Assembly: GCA_965153355.1 (NCBI GenBank)
Contig: OZ231126.1
Location: forward strand, 52,204,001 to 52,268,000
Source: Flaccisagitta enflata
Taxonomy: Eukaryota > Chaetognatha > Sagittoidea > Aphragmophora
DNA: 64,000 bases
Reading direction: 5' to 3'
Shown: positions 13,561-23,920 of the stretch, piece after piece
Numbering within the stretch: the stretch's first letter is position 1
Layout of the letters: each line of letters begins with the position of its first letter
Notes under the pieces: generated by a model
Database searches by the model: none
Told to the model about the DNA's origin: nothing
The model's input: the letters and a program-made list of their open reading frames with translations, nothing else
Made by a program: the position numbers and the translations under genes

Positions 13561-14397
13561 GATGTTCCTGAGACACTTTTGTGATTCTGTTGGACAAGAG
13601 TGTCCAAGAAGGATTCTGCCATTAGTCCAAACGGGTGCGGACAATCAGATGATATTCCATAAGGATTGATGACATGTTAAGAAAATATGGTAGTTAGATG
13701 ATAGCATAAGATGACCTTGCAGTTAGATGATAGTAGCTTTGGAGTGAGTTGAGATGAAGAGACAAGTTGAGATGAAGAGACGAGCTGAAACAAGAGGGTA
13801 ATCAGCGTCTTGATAGGTCTCAAAAATGGCCATGAACAAGTCAGAGGGTGGAGTGATGATAAGTGCCAGAGCACCTTATTCTTGAGGCCATGCCACCTTC
13901 CACCATTTGGCTCGGAGACTCTTGCTCCAACAGTGGGGGGTTTGGATCTGCGTCCCAGCCAATGACTGTAGGAGTCTGCCCAAAGTCCTAGGGGGGAATT
14001 GAACTAGCCGACGGTTTCGACAGCGGCCCTTGATGGGACCCCAGCTACTAAAGCACGGCCTACACTATGACTCGGGTTATTGGCTGTCCGATCAAACTCG
14101 GTGTAACCAGCGTTCACCTCTTAGAGCCCATCTATACTACGGCATTACGGGAAAGCATGTGCCAAAAGGGGTAAGATGGGCAAAATATCCCACCTCCACA
14201 AGAGACAGGAGTAAAGTAAAGACACGAGGGGAGGGGTAAAGTAACTCAGACTTGTGCCTTTCACCAAAAGAGCCTGCAGTGCCCAGTCTTCGAAAGTGAC
14301 CAAGGGTCCCATGGCCAATAAAAAAAAAATACCCAATCTTCCTAGAAGGGTCCCATTCTCAGCTAGCTAGGGTGTTAGAACCGGCCGAGAGCACCAC
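13561..14397. other. Unique region upstream of LTR-like copy 2
   Basis: Contains small direct repeats (GTTAGATGATAG, GTTGAGATGAAGAGAC) at 13690-13790. It may be internal sequence of a degraded retroelement, but I see no protein motif. Confidence 0.25.
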
Positions 14398-14904
14398 TGA
14401 TATGCCGGGGTAGGCGGGAGGATGCTATCGTCAGGGTCCAGGGGTAGAATGCTCAAAGATGGGGTGCCTGCCAAAAACTCATAGAGAAAATCCCTAAAAG
14501 CCCGCGGGGAGAATGTACTGAGAAAGAAACCCAAACTAGGCAAATGATACATGCTATAGACCTAAGAAAGACCCTAAGACCTAATGAATCTGTCATCTCT
14601 GCATAACTAGCTTAAGAGGGGGGGGAACCTAAGAATAAGGTCAATCCTAAGGGGAGAGAGGTGATATCCAAATGGACATCTTGCTCAGGGAGAATGAGAC
14701 GCCAGGGGAAGGGGAGTGGCCTCTCCCAGACTGCAGTCACACCTCCCTTAAGTAGGCCAAAGTGGGGAAGATGAAGCCACGGAAGAGGAGGTTCCAAGGC
14801 AACAGCCAAAGAGAAGGAGAAGGTAGGGCAAAGCCGGCAAGGGAAAGGGAAGGACCCAACCCAGATATCAGAGAGGGTAAGAAGGGGAAATGCGCGGCAC
14901 TACA
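14398..14904 (+). mobile_element. 507-bp LTR-like repeat, copy 2
   Basis: Same unit as 3666-4172. It is followed directly by TTTGGTTGGGGG and the 3' part of a family-B pearl-like element (to about 14962), so it may have inserted into that element. No gag/pol-like ORF or clear primer-binding site was seen, so it is a solo LTR or another repeat type. Confidence 0.6.
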
Positions 14905-15078
14905 TTTGGTTGGGGGAAGAGGTTGGATGCCTCCGCCCAACCGTCTGCAACGATATTGTGACTCTGCGTCTTTTATCCGAATCCCTGAGTCTAAAATTAC
15001 GTAGCTTTCTCCCTCCCGCCCTCAACCCACCAACCCACGACTCAAAATCCCCAAAACTTTTTAACGCCTCCACCCGCT

Positions 15079-15081
<3 letters not shown>

Positions 15082-15165
<84 letters not shown>
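15082..15165 (+). repeat. (TC)n microsatellite
   Basis: Pure TC array. Confidence 0.97.
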
Positions 15166-15168
<3 letters not shown>

Positions 15169-15422
15169 CAGGTGCAAATGATTTTGCGGTGGCGTCTGTG
15201 TCTTCTGACAAGCAGCGGCATCTGATGACGAATAACAAGTGGCAAATGTAGGAAAAGGAATCCAATTGGTGATAATTGGTGACAAATGGCCGACTGGTGA
15301 TGGAAAATAAGCGTCAGGTGTTATCAAACCAAAGACCAGAGCTAGAGCGGGGGGGGGGTTATTGAAATGGAGAACTCCCGGCTCTGTTACTGTCTCTCTC
15401 AGTCTTTGGCAAGGATTTTGTC

Positions 15423-15426
<4 letters not shown>

Positions 15427-15494
<68 letters not shown>

Positions 15495-15590
15495 CAGACA
15501 GACAGGCAGACAGGCAGACAGGCAGACAGGCAGGCAGACAGAGAGACAGACTAACAGACAGACAGACTATCAGACAGACAGGCAGAAGGC
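15427..15590 (+). repeat. (GA)n followed by GACAGGCA repeat
   Basis: About 66 bp of GA, then an octamer-like GGCAGACA array decaying to GACAGACT units. Confidence 0.95.
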
Positions 15591-16156
15591 TCACATGAGA
15601 AAACTCGCTGTCGAATTGATAATTTCATCAGCAGACTGAGGCTGTTAGGCCTTTAGGCTCAAATTCTTTATATCACTGATTTCTGGGCCTAAATCCAAGC
15701 TTTTGGGTGTTTGACGATTGCAGCCTCGGTGGTCCAGCGAAAGATTTATGTACGATTTAGATATCCACATGTTCATTCAACTCTGTCTCAGACAGGACAA
15801 CTTCCTAAAACGACAATGTTCTTAAATACTCTTAAATCATAAAACTTTCTCTACGTATTCGCTGTAAAACAAACTCTGACAAGTTTATCAAATTGATCAT
15901 GGTACTAAATCGTTTGACGATTATACTTTCAATTTCAGTCAACTTTTATTTGTTTTTTATCTTTTTTTTTTAATTAACATTGTTTTTTCGGAAATATTTC
16001 ATCCATGTGTCTTTTACAAATTACAAACTACAAGTGGACTCGTAACTTCACAAGAGGCTTTGTCCGTCCGTCCATGAGTCAATCCATCCTTCCAGATGTT
16101 ATGTTCGTCGTTCCAGAGACTTGTGGTCTATCAAAGCGCGATGACTTCAATCCCCC
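15591..16156. other. 3' flank of the VHL-like gene
   Basis: Unique, no exon seen. A pearl-like fragment (GAGGCTTTGTCCGTCCGTCC) lies at 16048-16072. Confidence 0.35.
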
Positions 16157-16180
16157 TTAATCCGCAGTACCGTGATTTCT

Positions 16181-16470
16181 TTTTTAGATGCGTCCGTCAG
16201 GAACGCATCTCTATAAGAGGGTCTGTCCGTCCGTCGGTCCGTCCGTCCGTCCGTCCGTCGGTCCGTCACGCCTGTGCTAAAACCGCGTTTCTCGCGATCT
16301 CGGCTGTTTTTGGCCAAGGTGATATCGTACACTGAAACAAATGATTAACCAACATGATTTGAGAGTCTTTTCACCCGTCTGTTCGTCCATCTGTCTCTCC
16401 ATACATATGTCACATGATCAATATACGCTGAAAATCAGCCCGGACGCATCGTTGCCCGGTCTGGCTTGTT
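16181..16470 (-). mobile_element. Pearl-like element, family C, copy 1
   Basis: Read on the minus strand, it starts AACAAGCC, carries GATGCGTCC near the 5' end, has a (GGAC)n core and finishes with a GATGCGTTCC..GGACGCATC hairpin plus CTAAAAA. It is closely similar to 26570-26862. It sits exactly at the 3' end of the VHL-like frame; bypassing it would give RNHGTAD and a TAA at 16157-16159. Confidence 0.8.
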
Positions 16471-17999
16471 GAATCGGTCCCGATCTCCGACTCTTTCCAA
16501 CTCTTCAATGAGCGGAGGCGGGATTCGATCCCGCGGCCACTCGAGGCCGTTCCGTTGTCGCAGTCGCTTCAGCACACGGATCGTCAACTGCTTGAATGTC
16601 GGCGTGTTGACGAGCGCCTCCACTTGAATGTAAGGGTGGCTCTGGATAGGCGCGAAGAACACTGTCGACGATCCTTCGTGCATCGTCGACGATCTTTCGT
16701 GCATCGTCGACGATCCTTCGTGCATCGTCGACAATCCTTCGTGCATCGTCGACGATCCTTCGTGCATCGTCGACGATCCTTCGTGCATCGTTGATAAACC
16801 TTTGTGCATCGTCGATGATCCTTCGTGCATCGTCGACGATCCTTCGTGCATCGTTGATAAACCTTTGTGCATCGTCGATGATCCTTCGTGCATCGTCGAC
16901 GATCCTTTGTGCATCGTCGATAAACCTCCGTGCATCGTCGATGATCCTTTGCGCATCGTCGACGATCCTTCATGCATCGTTGATGATCCTTTGCGCACCG
17001 TCGACGATCCTTTGCGCATTGTCGACGATCCTTCATGCATCGTCGATGATCCTTCGTGCATCATCGATGATCCTTCGTGCATCGTCGACGATCCTTCGTG
17101 CATCGTCGATGATCCTTCGTGCATCGTCGACGATCCTTCGTGCATCGTCGACGATCCTTCGTGCATCGTCGATGATCCTTCGTGCATCGTCGACGATCCT
17201 TCGTGCATCGTCGACGATCCTTCGTGCATCGTCGACGATCCTTCATGCATCGTCGATGATCCTTCGTGCATCGTCGACGATCCTTCGTGCATCGTCGACG
17301 ATCCTTCGTGCATCGTCGATGATCCTTCGTGCATCGTCGATGATCCTTCGTGCATCGTCGACGATCCTTCGTGCATCGTCGACGGCGTCTTGGAAATGAT
17401 TTCTCCGACGGAGCCCAACCCCTTTTTTTCTTCTTCACCATCTTCGTCTATTTTCTCCCACCAACACCAACTGAGCAACATTCTCTCTCCGTCTTCATCT
17501 AGCAGCATCCACGGCTTGTTCGCCGGAGTGTGGATGATGACGTTGTGTCCCGCGCGCATGGATGTAGGAGACGCCACGTCCACCACGTCCATGGACGTGG
17601 TAAAAGTCGGGCTTGAAAAGCAAGTCGGTCTTGAATTAGAAGGTATTCAAGGTTGAAAAATCAAAAATTTCTTAGAAAAATATCCTAAAAAGAGAATAAT
17701 TGAACTGAGTTTGTTTGAATTATTACAAAAAGCCTTTAAAAGGAGGATTTTCATTCAAGAATAATGCAAAAAGTAAGAAAATTACATTTCTTTTTATAGT
17801 TTTCAGTTTTTACATAAGTCGGACTTGAACCTCACTCGGTCTTGAAATGCAAAGTGGACGTGGCGAACTTCAGAGCTCCCCTACATCTATGCCCGCGCGC
17901 ACCGCCTCGTGAAGCACCCGTCGGCCGATTTCGTTGTAAGTGAAAAGCTCCGCGTTATGCGGCGAGAAGTTGGTAAATTTTACCTCGAACCGTTCCGAC
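16471..17999 (-). CDS. VHL-like gene exon 2 (second beta domain, heptad repeat, alpha-like domain), interrupted by MITE
   Basis: After the acceptor at 18000 the frame reads SERFEVKFTNFSPHNAELFT, then IGRRVLHEAVRAG. It resumes after the MITE (17557-17891) with HNVIIHTPANKPWMLLDEDG. The register I-H-T-x5-W-M matches pVHL I109-H110-S111..W117. About 34 SSTMHEG heptads follow. The frame then continues FFAPIQSHPYIQVEALVNTP, TFKQLTIRVLKRLRQRNGLE and IPPPLIEELERV, like the pVHL strand-plus-helix C-terminal part. Pocket residues differ: by my alignment Y98 is His, S111 is Thr and H115 is Lys, while W117 is kept, so HIF binding is doubtful. The tail NKPDRATMRPG-stop is encoded by the inserted pearl-like element. 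Confidence 0.6.
16664..17384 (-). repeat. 21-bp coding minisatellite (SSTMHEG heptapeptide), about 34 units
   Basis: Tandem array of a 21-bp unit with SalI-like GTCGAC or GTCGAT at unit borders. It is open in all units on the minus strand. Variant units (MHKGL, MRKGS, MHGGL, MMHEG) cluster at about 16790-17040, while the left-most and right-most units are nearly identical. Unit length is always a multiple of three. It lies between two predicted strands of the second VHL-like domain. Confidence 0.92.
17557..17891. mobile_element. hAT-like MITE in exon 2 of the VHL-like gene
   Basis: A 335-bp insertion flanked by perfect 8-bp direct repeats CCCGCGCG (17549-17556 and 17892-17899). Ends are inverted: CATGGATGTAGG at the left and CCTACATCTATG at the right. 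Just inside, CGCCACGTCCAC (left) and GTGGACGTGGCG (right) extend the inverted repeat. The left side also holds an 18-bp palindrome around CCACGTCCATGG. Removing the element plus one repeat restores the reading frame. Eight-bp duplications are typical of hAT superfamily elements; it has no transposase. Confidence 0.85.
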
Positions 18000-18010
18000 C
18001 TGTGCAGAGT

Positions 18011-18069
<59 letters not shown>

Positions 18070-18504
18070 TTAATTTTTGGTATGATCGCCATTCTTTTGA
18101 AAAAAAAAAACGCTTTATGGAGAAAAAAAAACCAACATTTTTCAGGTTTTAGCACGATTGGCTTGTTTCTTATAGCCGCCATTGTCACTTGAAATTCAAA
18201 GCCCATAGTTTTCGGGCAGCGGCCCTAAAGGGCGATGTCCTGTAAAACACATGGGGGAATTTCCAGACATCCGTCTGTCTGTATATCCCTCCGTCTTTCT
18301 CCCCCCCCCCCGCGTCGGCCATTGAGGCCTCAAATCAGCACTCCTTATCCTGATTTTGCCCCAAAGCTGTCAAATTCATCACTTGATCATTCCAAGCAGG
18401 GCATCAGGTAACACTGACCATGTGCGATCCTTGGATGACTAGTTTCAATTCATCAAGTAGCCTATATTACAACAAAATAGGGATAATGAAAAAACGAAGT
18501 AGGT

Positions 18505-18632
18505 CGATAAGGCCAAGTGTGTTCGCCGTATAGATCGTCGTATGAATGTGTTACCGACCGACCAATCGATCAACCGACCGACCGACGGACAAAGCCGCTT
18601 ATTTACGTGCGTTGGCGCACGTATAAGGCAGG
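18505..18632 (+). mobile_element. Pearl-like element, family D variant
   Basis: AAGGCC start, GTGTGTTCGCC near the 5' end, an ACCGACCGACC core, AAAGCCGCTTATTT and the hairpin ACGTGCGTTGGCGCACGT. The stem is specific to this copy and partially matched at its 5' end. Inside the VHL-like intron. Confidence 0.65.
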
Positions 18633-18741
18633 TGAACGGGATTTGAAAAAAAAAGAAACGTTACATTGCTGGGAATACAAATTGTCAAACTTCCTGACAT
18701 TGATGGCCTGATCAGACAAATTTTTTACACAGCTGAGCCGC

Positions 18742-18790
18742 TGCTTGTGCTTGTGCTTGTGCTTGTGCTTGTGCTTGTGCTTGTGCTTGT
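18742..18790 (+). repeat. (TTGTGC)n hexanucleotide, about 8 units
   Basis: A regular hexamer array within the VHL-like intron. Confidence 0.95.
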
Positions 18791-18835
18791 TCCAATTCTG
18801 CTATGTTCTGCTATGTTTCCAGCTACCTGTTTTAC

Positions 18836-19632
18836 CTTCCCCATCTATCATCGTCGGCACCATGTTCATCGCGCATGAAATGTCCTTCGAAGACGTGCTC
18901 CATTGGAAATTTGCTGTTGAATTGGTCGACTCTGATAACAGCCACGAATGAAAACGATTTGGTCGCCGTCAACTGTGGAGTTAACGCTGATGGCGCTGCT
19001 GGCGGCGGTGATGGTGGCGAATGCGCTGGTGATGGCGCTGTTGGTGGCGTTGGCGGCGACTGCGCTGGCGGTGGTGGTGGAAGCGTTTGTGCTGGTGGCA
19101 GCGGCGATGGCAGTTTTGGCGTATTTGTCATCTTCATCGTCGCCTTCGTTTTCATTGTCGTTTTCTCCTCCTTTCTTTGCAGGAATTTCGGATTCAGCGT
19201 GATTCTCGACTGAGGCGCATCCGCATTCAGAGCCAAGTATTCGGCGAAAGCCATTTTGCCATCCGCCGTCCAAAAGCGGAGACTCTAACCGACGAATCGG
19301 CGCAGCGTCACTTTGGAATTGGCGGGAATCTCGATGCCTCGTGTGACATCGAACTCTGCAAACGCGGCTTGAAGGCGCCTTTCAGCATCTCGGAGCGTCT
19401 CACCGATGGATCGAGGATGATGCGTGGCTGCGTCTCCAAGTTGAAGCCTTTCGTCGACGGTATGTTGCCGCCGCGGTTTTGACACATCTCGTAGTTGGAA
19501 GGACTCGTCGTCGTCGATATCGCCAGTATCGCCAGGAATGAGTTGGGAGTCGTAAACGATTATTCTAACATCCGAACGATTCTTAATTTTGACAACCACT
19601 TCATTGGCTATCCATGGCTTTGAAGAACTCAT
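18836..19632 (-). CDS. VHL-like gene exon 1 (first beta-like domain, Pro-rich linker)
   Basis: ATG at 19632 begins MSSSKPWIANEVVVKIKNRS. The VVxxxNRS segment matches the first strand and NRSP motif of pVHL. After an Asp/Glu-rich and Arg-rich insert comes IPANSKVTLRRFVG, an in-frame TAG, then SLRFWTADGKMAF, which parallels the pVHL PPGTGRR..GHLWLF stretch. Next come a Lys-rich segment, a Pro/Ala-rich linker, and FVAVIRVDQFNSKFPMEHVF. The exon ends in phase 2 at AAG|GTAAAA (donor at 18834-18835). The TAG sits where pVHL has His115 in my alignment; a CAG-to-TAG transition would explain it. Frame and composition are protein-like on both sides of the stop. Confidence 0.55.
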
Positions 19633-20066
19633 GTTTCACTTTCACCAAAAAAAGGGGAAAACGAGTCTTATAACGTGGTCAAAACGCTCTTCCATTTACA
19701 CTCAATATATTAAGATGAAAAATCTATCACAAATCATGAATCAGACGCATGAAAATTGTCTGAGGACCTAGAATGAGCTACAAATGGGACAGTGAAGCGG
19801 TCAAGTTCAGGTCAACCGGTAAAGGATTCGCACTTGATCACCACAGCATAAAACATCAACATGGCCAACCCTAATTACCAAAGACAGTGACTCTTTGAAT
19901 AGATAGATAGATACAGTAGCATATAGATACATCAAAGTACGAGACGACGGACCGACAGGCCGACAGACCATCGGACTTTCAATAGGCGGGTCAATTCAAC
20001 GGAGAAACCAATTGAAAAACCAACAACTATCGGAACGACGTCTGGGTCAAGGGACGGATAATATAT

Positions 20067-20280
20067 GGCCGGATACACGGCTACCCCAGTCGCGTGCGGG
20101 ACGCGGGTAGGCAGGGGCTAGGGGCCACGTTTAAGTTTAATAGAGCATTTAGGCAGGAGCAGTGAGGGCAAAGATCGCAAAAAAAAATTTGAAAAGAAAA
20201 ATGTGACCGACCAATCAACCAACCGACTAACCGACGGACGGACAAAGCGGGGTGTAGAGTCGCGAAGCACTCGACTAAAA
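20067..20280 (+). mobile_element. Pearl-like element, family A, copy 1
   Basis: GGCCGGATACACGGCTACC start, AGTCGCGTGC near the 5' end, GGCAGGAGCAGTG, an ACCGACC core, GCGGGGTGTAGAGTCGCG hairpin and CTAAAAA end. Confidence 0.8.
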
Positions 20281-20448
20281 AAAAGAATGAAGTACACACA
20301 GTATTACATACTCTAGATTCCTAACACGCGGATATAGTTTTCAGTCAAGCTCACAAAATTTCTTTACTACTATTTATTGACATGCGGGTGGTTTTCAAGA
20401 TCGGTTTTATTTCCTTGATCGGTTGAGTAACTGAAATAGAAATCGATA

Positions 20449-20484
<36 letters not shown>

Positions 20485-22404
20485 TTCAAAGATAGAAGGA
20501 CAAAAAGAGATAAATATTGTCGTACTGACTACAGAGAAGCGGACACTCGAACAGACAGAAACTCCGTGTGCCCATTTGGCAAATGTCACGGTTCCACAGC
20601 ATGCTTAAGGGCCCGACTTTCTGCCAATCTACGTTGTCCCAAGCTTCAGATACAGCATTATAAACGAATTAAATGGTTCAAAGACATTCATAACTACCCA
20701 GTGTACAATTTCAAACCATTTTTTGTGACCCTCCCTACCCCTAGAGGGTCTAAAAATTTGTTCAAAGGGTTCTTTTTGGCGTGTCTCCATTCTGTCTCCT
20801 GTAACAAATAGCAAGCAAAACCAATCAAAGATATTATGAGTTTTTATCAACTAGTATCAATCCCACTGGATACACACAAAAAATTCAACTCAATACTCAA
20901 TCTAAAAGTTGTCAAAAAATGGTATAAAAATCAAATTTACCCCTTCTCGATTTTTTTCCTTTTTTTCTCTCAAGATTGAATGTTATGATATTTATTTTTT
21001 TTAACCTCATTTATCTTAAACAATAAGCATTTTTTTCTTGCAATTCGATGGACAACTACTTGAAGGACATTCCCTTCCATTTTCATCTAATTGGGTCGAT
21101 CCTACGCAGAGAAATGGTTTTTTTCTTGCAGCGCATCAATTCGCGCACAACCCCCAAACTTGATCCTAACGCATACCGAACGCTTTAAATATGCCACTAT
21201 GCTGTAAAAACAATTCACATAAAATCTGACCACACCGTGTGAAAGAGCGTGAAATTTTGATTCTCTTCTGATAATTTGAAATCTTAGCTCTCAGGCATTT
21301 CGTCACAATGAAATTTTACATTATGTTGGTCCTGAAGTGTGAACAGAATTCATACGCTTATCGACGGCTCATCGTAGTTAATTATTTGTTTCCACACAGC
21401 GCTTCTCACACAAATGCGCGATGCTTTTGTGTCTTAATTTGGTAAAATTACTTAAAATCATAATTGGCATATCTCAGGAACTGTTCGAGCTAGCCCGTTG
21501 AAATTTTGCATGGTTGATGTACCTGGACCAAGAGGGTCCTTTGCCTAAATTCTGATGCGACGTAAAGAATGTCGAGTAGTCCAACCAGACCATCAAGCCT
21601 ACCATATGAAAAAATGAAAAAATGGCATAACTTCTAAAATAATTGTCCGATCTGGTTGAAATTTTGCATGAAGCTTCCTTCAAAGATTCCTCGTCACTGG
21701 CATAAAAAAGAGCTTGGGGAAATAAATTTTTCTTCCAACAGCCCGCCCAGCCAGTAATGGTACTTACAGATATTTTTTTAAAAAACTAAAAAAATTCAAA
21801 AAAATTTTAGAAACATGATCACACATATCTGTTTGAATCTTATCAATAAGAATTTTACTGTCATATTGATTTCTTATTTGTGTTTAGCTAAATTTTCTAG
21901 TAATAAAATTGCCAACAATATCTATTTAAGCCTAATTTGCATGAAAAATGAGCGTACTTAAGAAAATCCAAGTATGGATCCATATGTAATAATAGCTAAG
22001 CTACATGATGATGTATGATTTTCTTCAATTTTACAACATGTAAAATTGACGAATTTCACCCCGTCCATGGTTGGCTTAGCTTGACACCAGCCATTTAAAG
22101 CAAGCAAGCATGCTTAGCCAGCCGAACCGACATAAACAGTGGTACCGATAGACAATGAGACATTAACGGAAAGACAGAGATGGAGAAAGGGAAAAGAGGC
22201 TGCAACTGGCTGAGATGCGAAGAGGCATGAGTTTCATCAGAAACCAAATGATGGTTTACGATGATTCATTCTTTTATCTTTCCTTCTGTTATTTCCTTTT
22301 CTTCCTTTCCCATCATCTCATCTTTTTTTCTTATTTTTCTTATTTTTTTTCTTGTTGTTTTCATGGCGTTTTCTCTTTGATTTTTTTCTTCACCATTTCC
22401 CTAT
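20281..22404. other. AT-rich unique region
   Basis: A short (AG)n at 20455-20480. Two alike segments at about 21470-21520 and 21640-21690 share GTTGAAATTTTGCATG. No gene recognised. Confidence 0.4.
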
Positions 22405-22642
22405 CTTTGTCTGTCCATCCGTCCGTCCGTCCGTCCGTCCGTCCGTCCGTCCGTCCGTCCGTCCGTCCGTCCGTCCGTCCGTCCGTCCGTCCGTCCAGGG
22501 TCATCGAGTTGAGAAGTGGGAAAACAAGCGTTTTAGATACTTTTTGTGTATGTTTGAGTCTTGTAGTTGGTTTGGGGTGTGGATGGGAGTTGGATGCCCC
22601 TGCCCACCCGTCCGCAACGATATTGTGACCCCGCGTCACTTG
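22405..22642 (-). mobile_element. Pearl-like element, family B, copy 3, with (GTCC)20
   Basis: On the minus strand it starts GTGACGCGGGGTCAC, GTTGCGGACGGGTGGGCAGG, GCATCCAACTCC, and ends in about 20 uninterrupted GGAC units. The terminal hairpin is missing or replaced. Confidence 0.8.
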
Positions 22643-22974
22643 TTCTCAGGGGTGTACATAATTGAGTCGCTTTTGATTTTCCCCCCTGCCATTGATTTTC
22701 TTCCCCGAGACGCGATGCGTCGCATATCAAAATCTATGATTTTCTTTCCCATGAAGCAATAAAACAGCGTAATTAAAGTTTGAAGTGTAAAATTGTGTTT
22801 TACCGACTAGTGTTTATAATTTGGTACTGTCAAAAAAAAAGTTATGTTTTCCCCAATTTTTTTTCTTTTTTTCCCCTTTAATTTCCTTCCCCATCTCTTA
22901 ACTCTTTGTTTACTCCCCCCCCGGGTGGGGGGGGGGGTGAAACTCAATTATATACAGACCTGCTTACGTTCGAT

Positions 22975-23480
22975 TGTCCGTCCGTCCGTTTGTTCGTTTG
23001 TCCCCCCCTCAGGCCTCTCAGACCTGAAATCTCCTTCTCCAGTCTAAAATATGCCCTCTCAGGCCCAAAACCTGTCCCCCAGGCCTGATATCGGCCCTCT
23101 CTGGTGTGGAATCTGCCCTCTCTGACCTGAAATCCACCCTCTCAGGGCTGAAATCTCCCCTCTCAAACCTGAAGTCTGCCTAAAATCTGTCTTCTCAGCC
23201 CCAGTCCCCAAATCAGCCCTCTCAGACTTCAAATCTACCCTCTCAGACCTCAAATCTGGCTTCTCCACCCTAAATTCAGCCCTCAGACCTCAAATCTGCT
23301 CTCCGGCCTCAAATCTGCCCTCTCGGACCACATAGTGGACGGACGGACGAACAAACGAAAGTCCCCCTGTGTTCTACAGGACTTTGTCTCATTTGGGGCC
23401 GCTGCCCTGCTCCCCCACTCAAATACACAGTCAAACAAAGCAGGGCAACGGGTATCGGACCACATATTGCCCTTGGGGCA
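22975..23480 (+). mobile_element. Family E element with CTCAGGCCTCAAATCTG-type minisatellite, copy 1
   Basis: (GTCC) lead, then 19-20-bp units of CTCAGACCTGAAATCTGCC type, then GGACGGACGAACAAACGAAA, GTCCCCCTGTGTTCTACAGG, GGGCCGCTGCCCTGC and GGGCAACGGGTATCGGACCA. The downstream part is almost the same as 35805-35935. Confidence 0.7.
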
Positions 23481-23721
23481 CTGTTTCTATTTCTTGTTCA
23501 TATATAACACTTACTCCACCATCTCACTTCTTTGGGTTTTATTCCAACTTCTTTTTCTTGTCTGTCTTCTTCTTATTCAATTTCTTCTCCCTTTGGCCAC
23601 TTCATCGTCCACGTAACTATTTCCTTCCTCCTTATTCTTGGCAGGCCGTAGACAGACCTCTTGATTATGTTGCAGCGTGCAGCGCCGCTGCTCGGAAGGG
23701 AAGGGGGCATGTCGGAAGGTT

Positions 23722-23920
23722 TTGGAAGGAAACGGAGAAAAGGAAAAAAAGGAAGAAAGAAAAGGAGAAAAGGAAAAGAAGGAAGAAAAAAAAGAAGAAG
23801 AGAAAAGAAAAAGAAAAGAAAAGGAAAGGAAAAGGAAAAAGAAAAAGAAAAGGAAAAAAAAAAGATAAGGAAGAAAAATCAAATTGAGAGAAAAGGAAGA
23901 GTAGGAAAAAGATTCAGGCC
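23722..23920 (+). repeat. Purine tract GGAAAA/GAAAAAG
   Basis: Near-pure AG-only tract of GGAAAAGGAAGAAA-like words. Confidence 0.9.

Larger units (their letters stand above)
18000..18835 (-). other. VHL-like gene intron with (AG)n, hexamer repeat and pearl-like element
   Basis: The intron runs from GTAAAA to a CTCTGCACAG acceptor. On the coding strand a (CT)n microsatellite (18013-18066) ends 13 nt before the acceptor and serves as the polypyrimidine tract. It also contains a hexanucleotide array (18742-18790), an inverted family-D pearl-like element (18505-18632), and a GGGCAGCGGCCC-type fragment at 18212-18310. Confidence 0.6.
16157..19632 (-). pseudogene. Tandem VHL-like gene, interrupted (whole locus)
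   Basis: Two exons (18836-19632 and 16471-17999 with insertions) read continuously across one intron with matching phase 2. I see two von Hippel-Lindau-like beta domains in tandem and a C-terminal helical segment. pVHL is the substrate-recognition subunit of a CUL2 ubiquitin ligase that binds hydroxylated HIF-alpha. The locus carries an in-frame TAG (19285-19287), a 335-bp MITE with a stop inside exon 2, a heptapeptide minisatellite, and a pearl-like element at the 3' end that supplies a new stop. Once the two insertions are skipped, the reading frame is intact everywhere except at the TAG. The lesions are therefore probably recent. It may be a young pseudogene, a disrupted allele, or two shorter genes. 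The VHL assignment rests on motif alignment from memory. Confidence 0.55.

Noticed and set aside
16500-16525. B-box-like GGGATTCGATCCC suggesting a tRNA
   Set aside because: It falls in the coding frame of the VHL-like gene and has no A box or cloverleaf nearby.
16664-17384. CRISPR-like regular array
   Set aside because: Units are contiguous 21-mers with no spacers, in a eukaryotic coding context.
17557-17891. Introner (intron-generating element) interpretation
   Set aside because: No GT or AG at the borders, and the element carries an in-frame stop; a plain hAT-like insertion explains it better.
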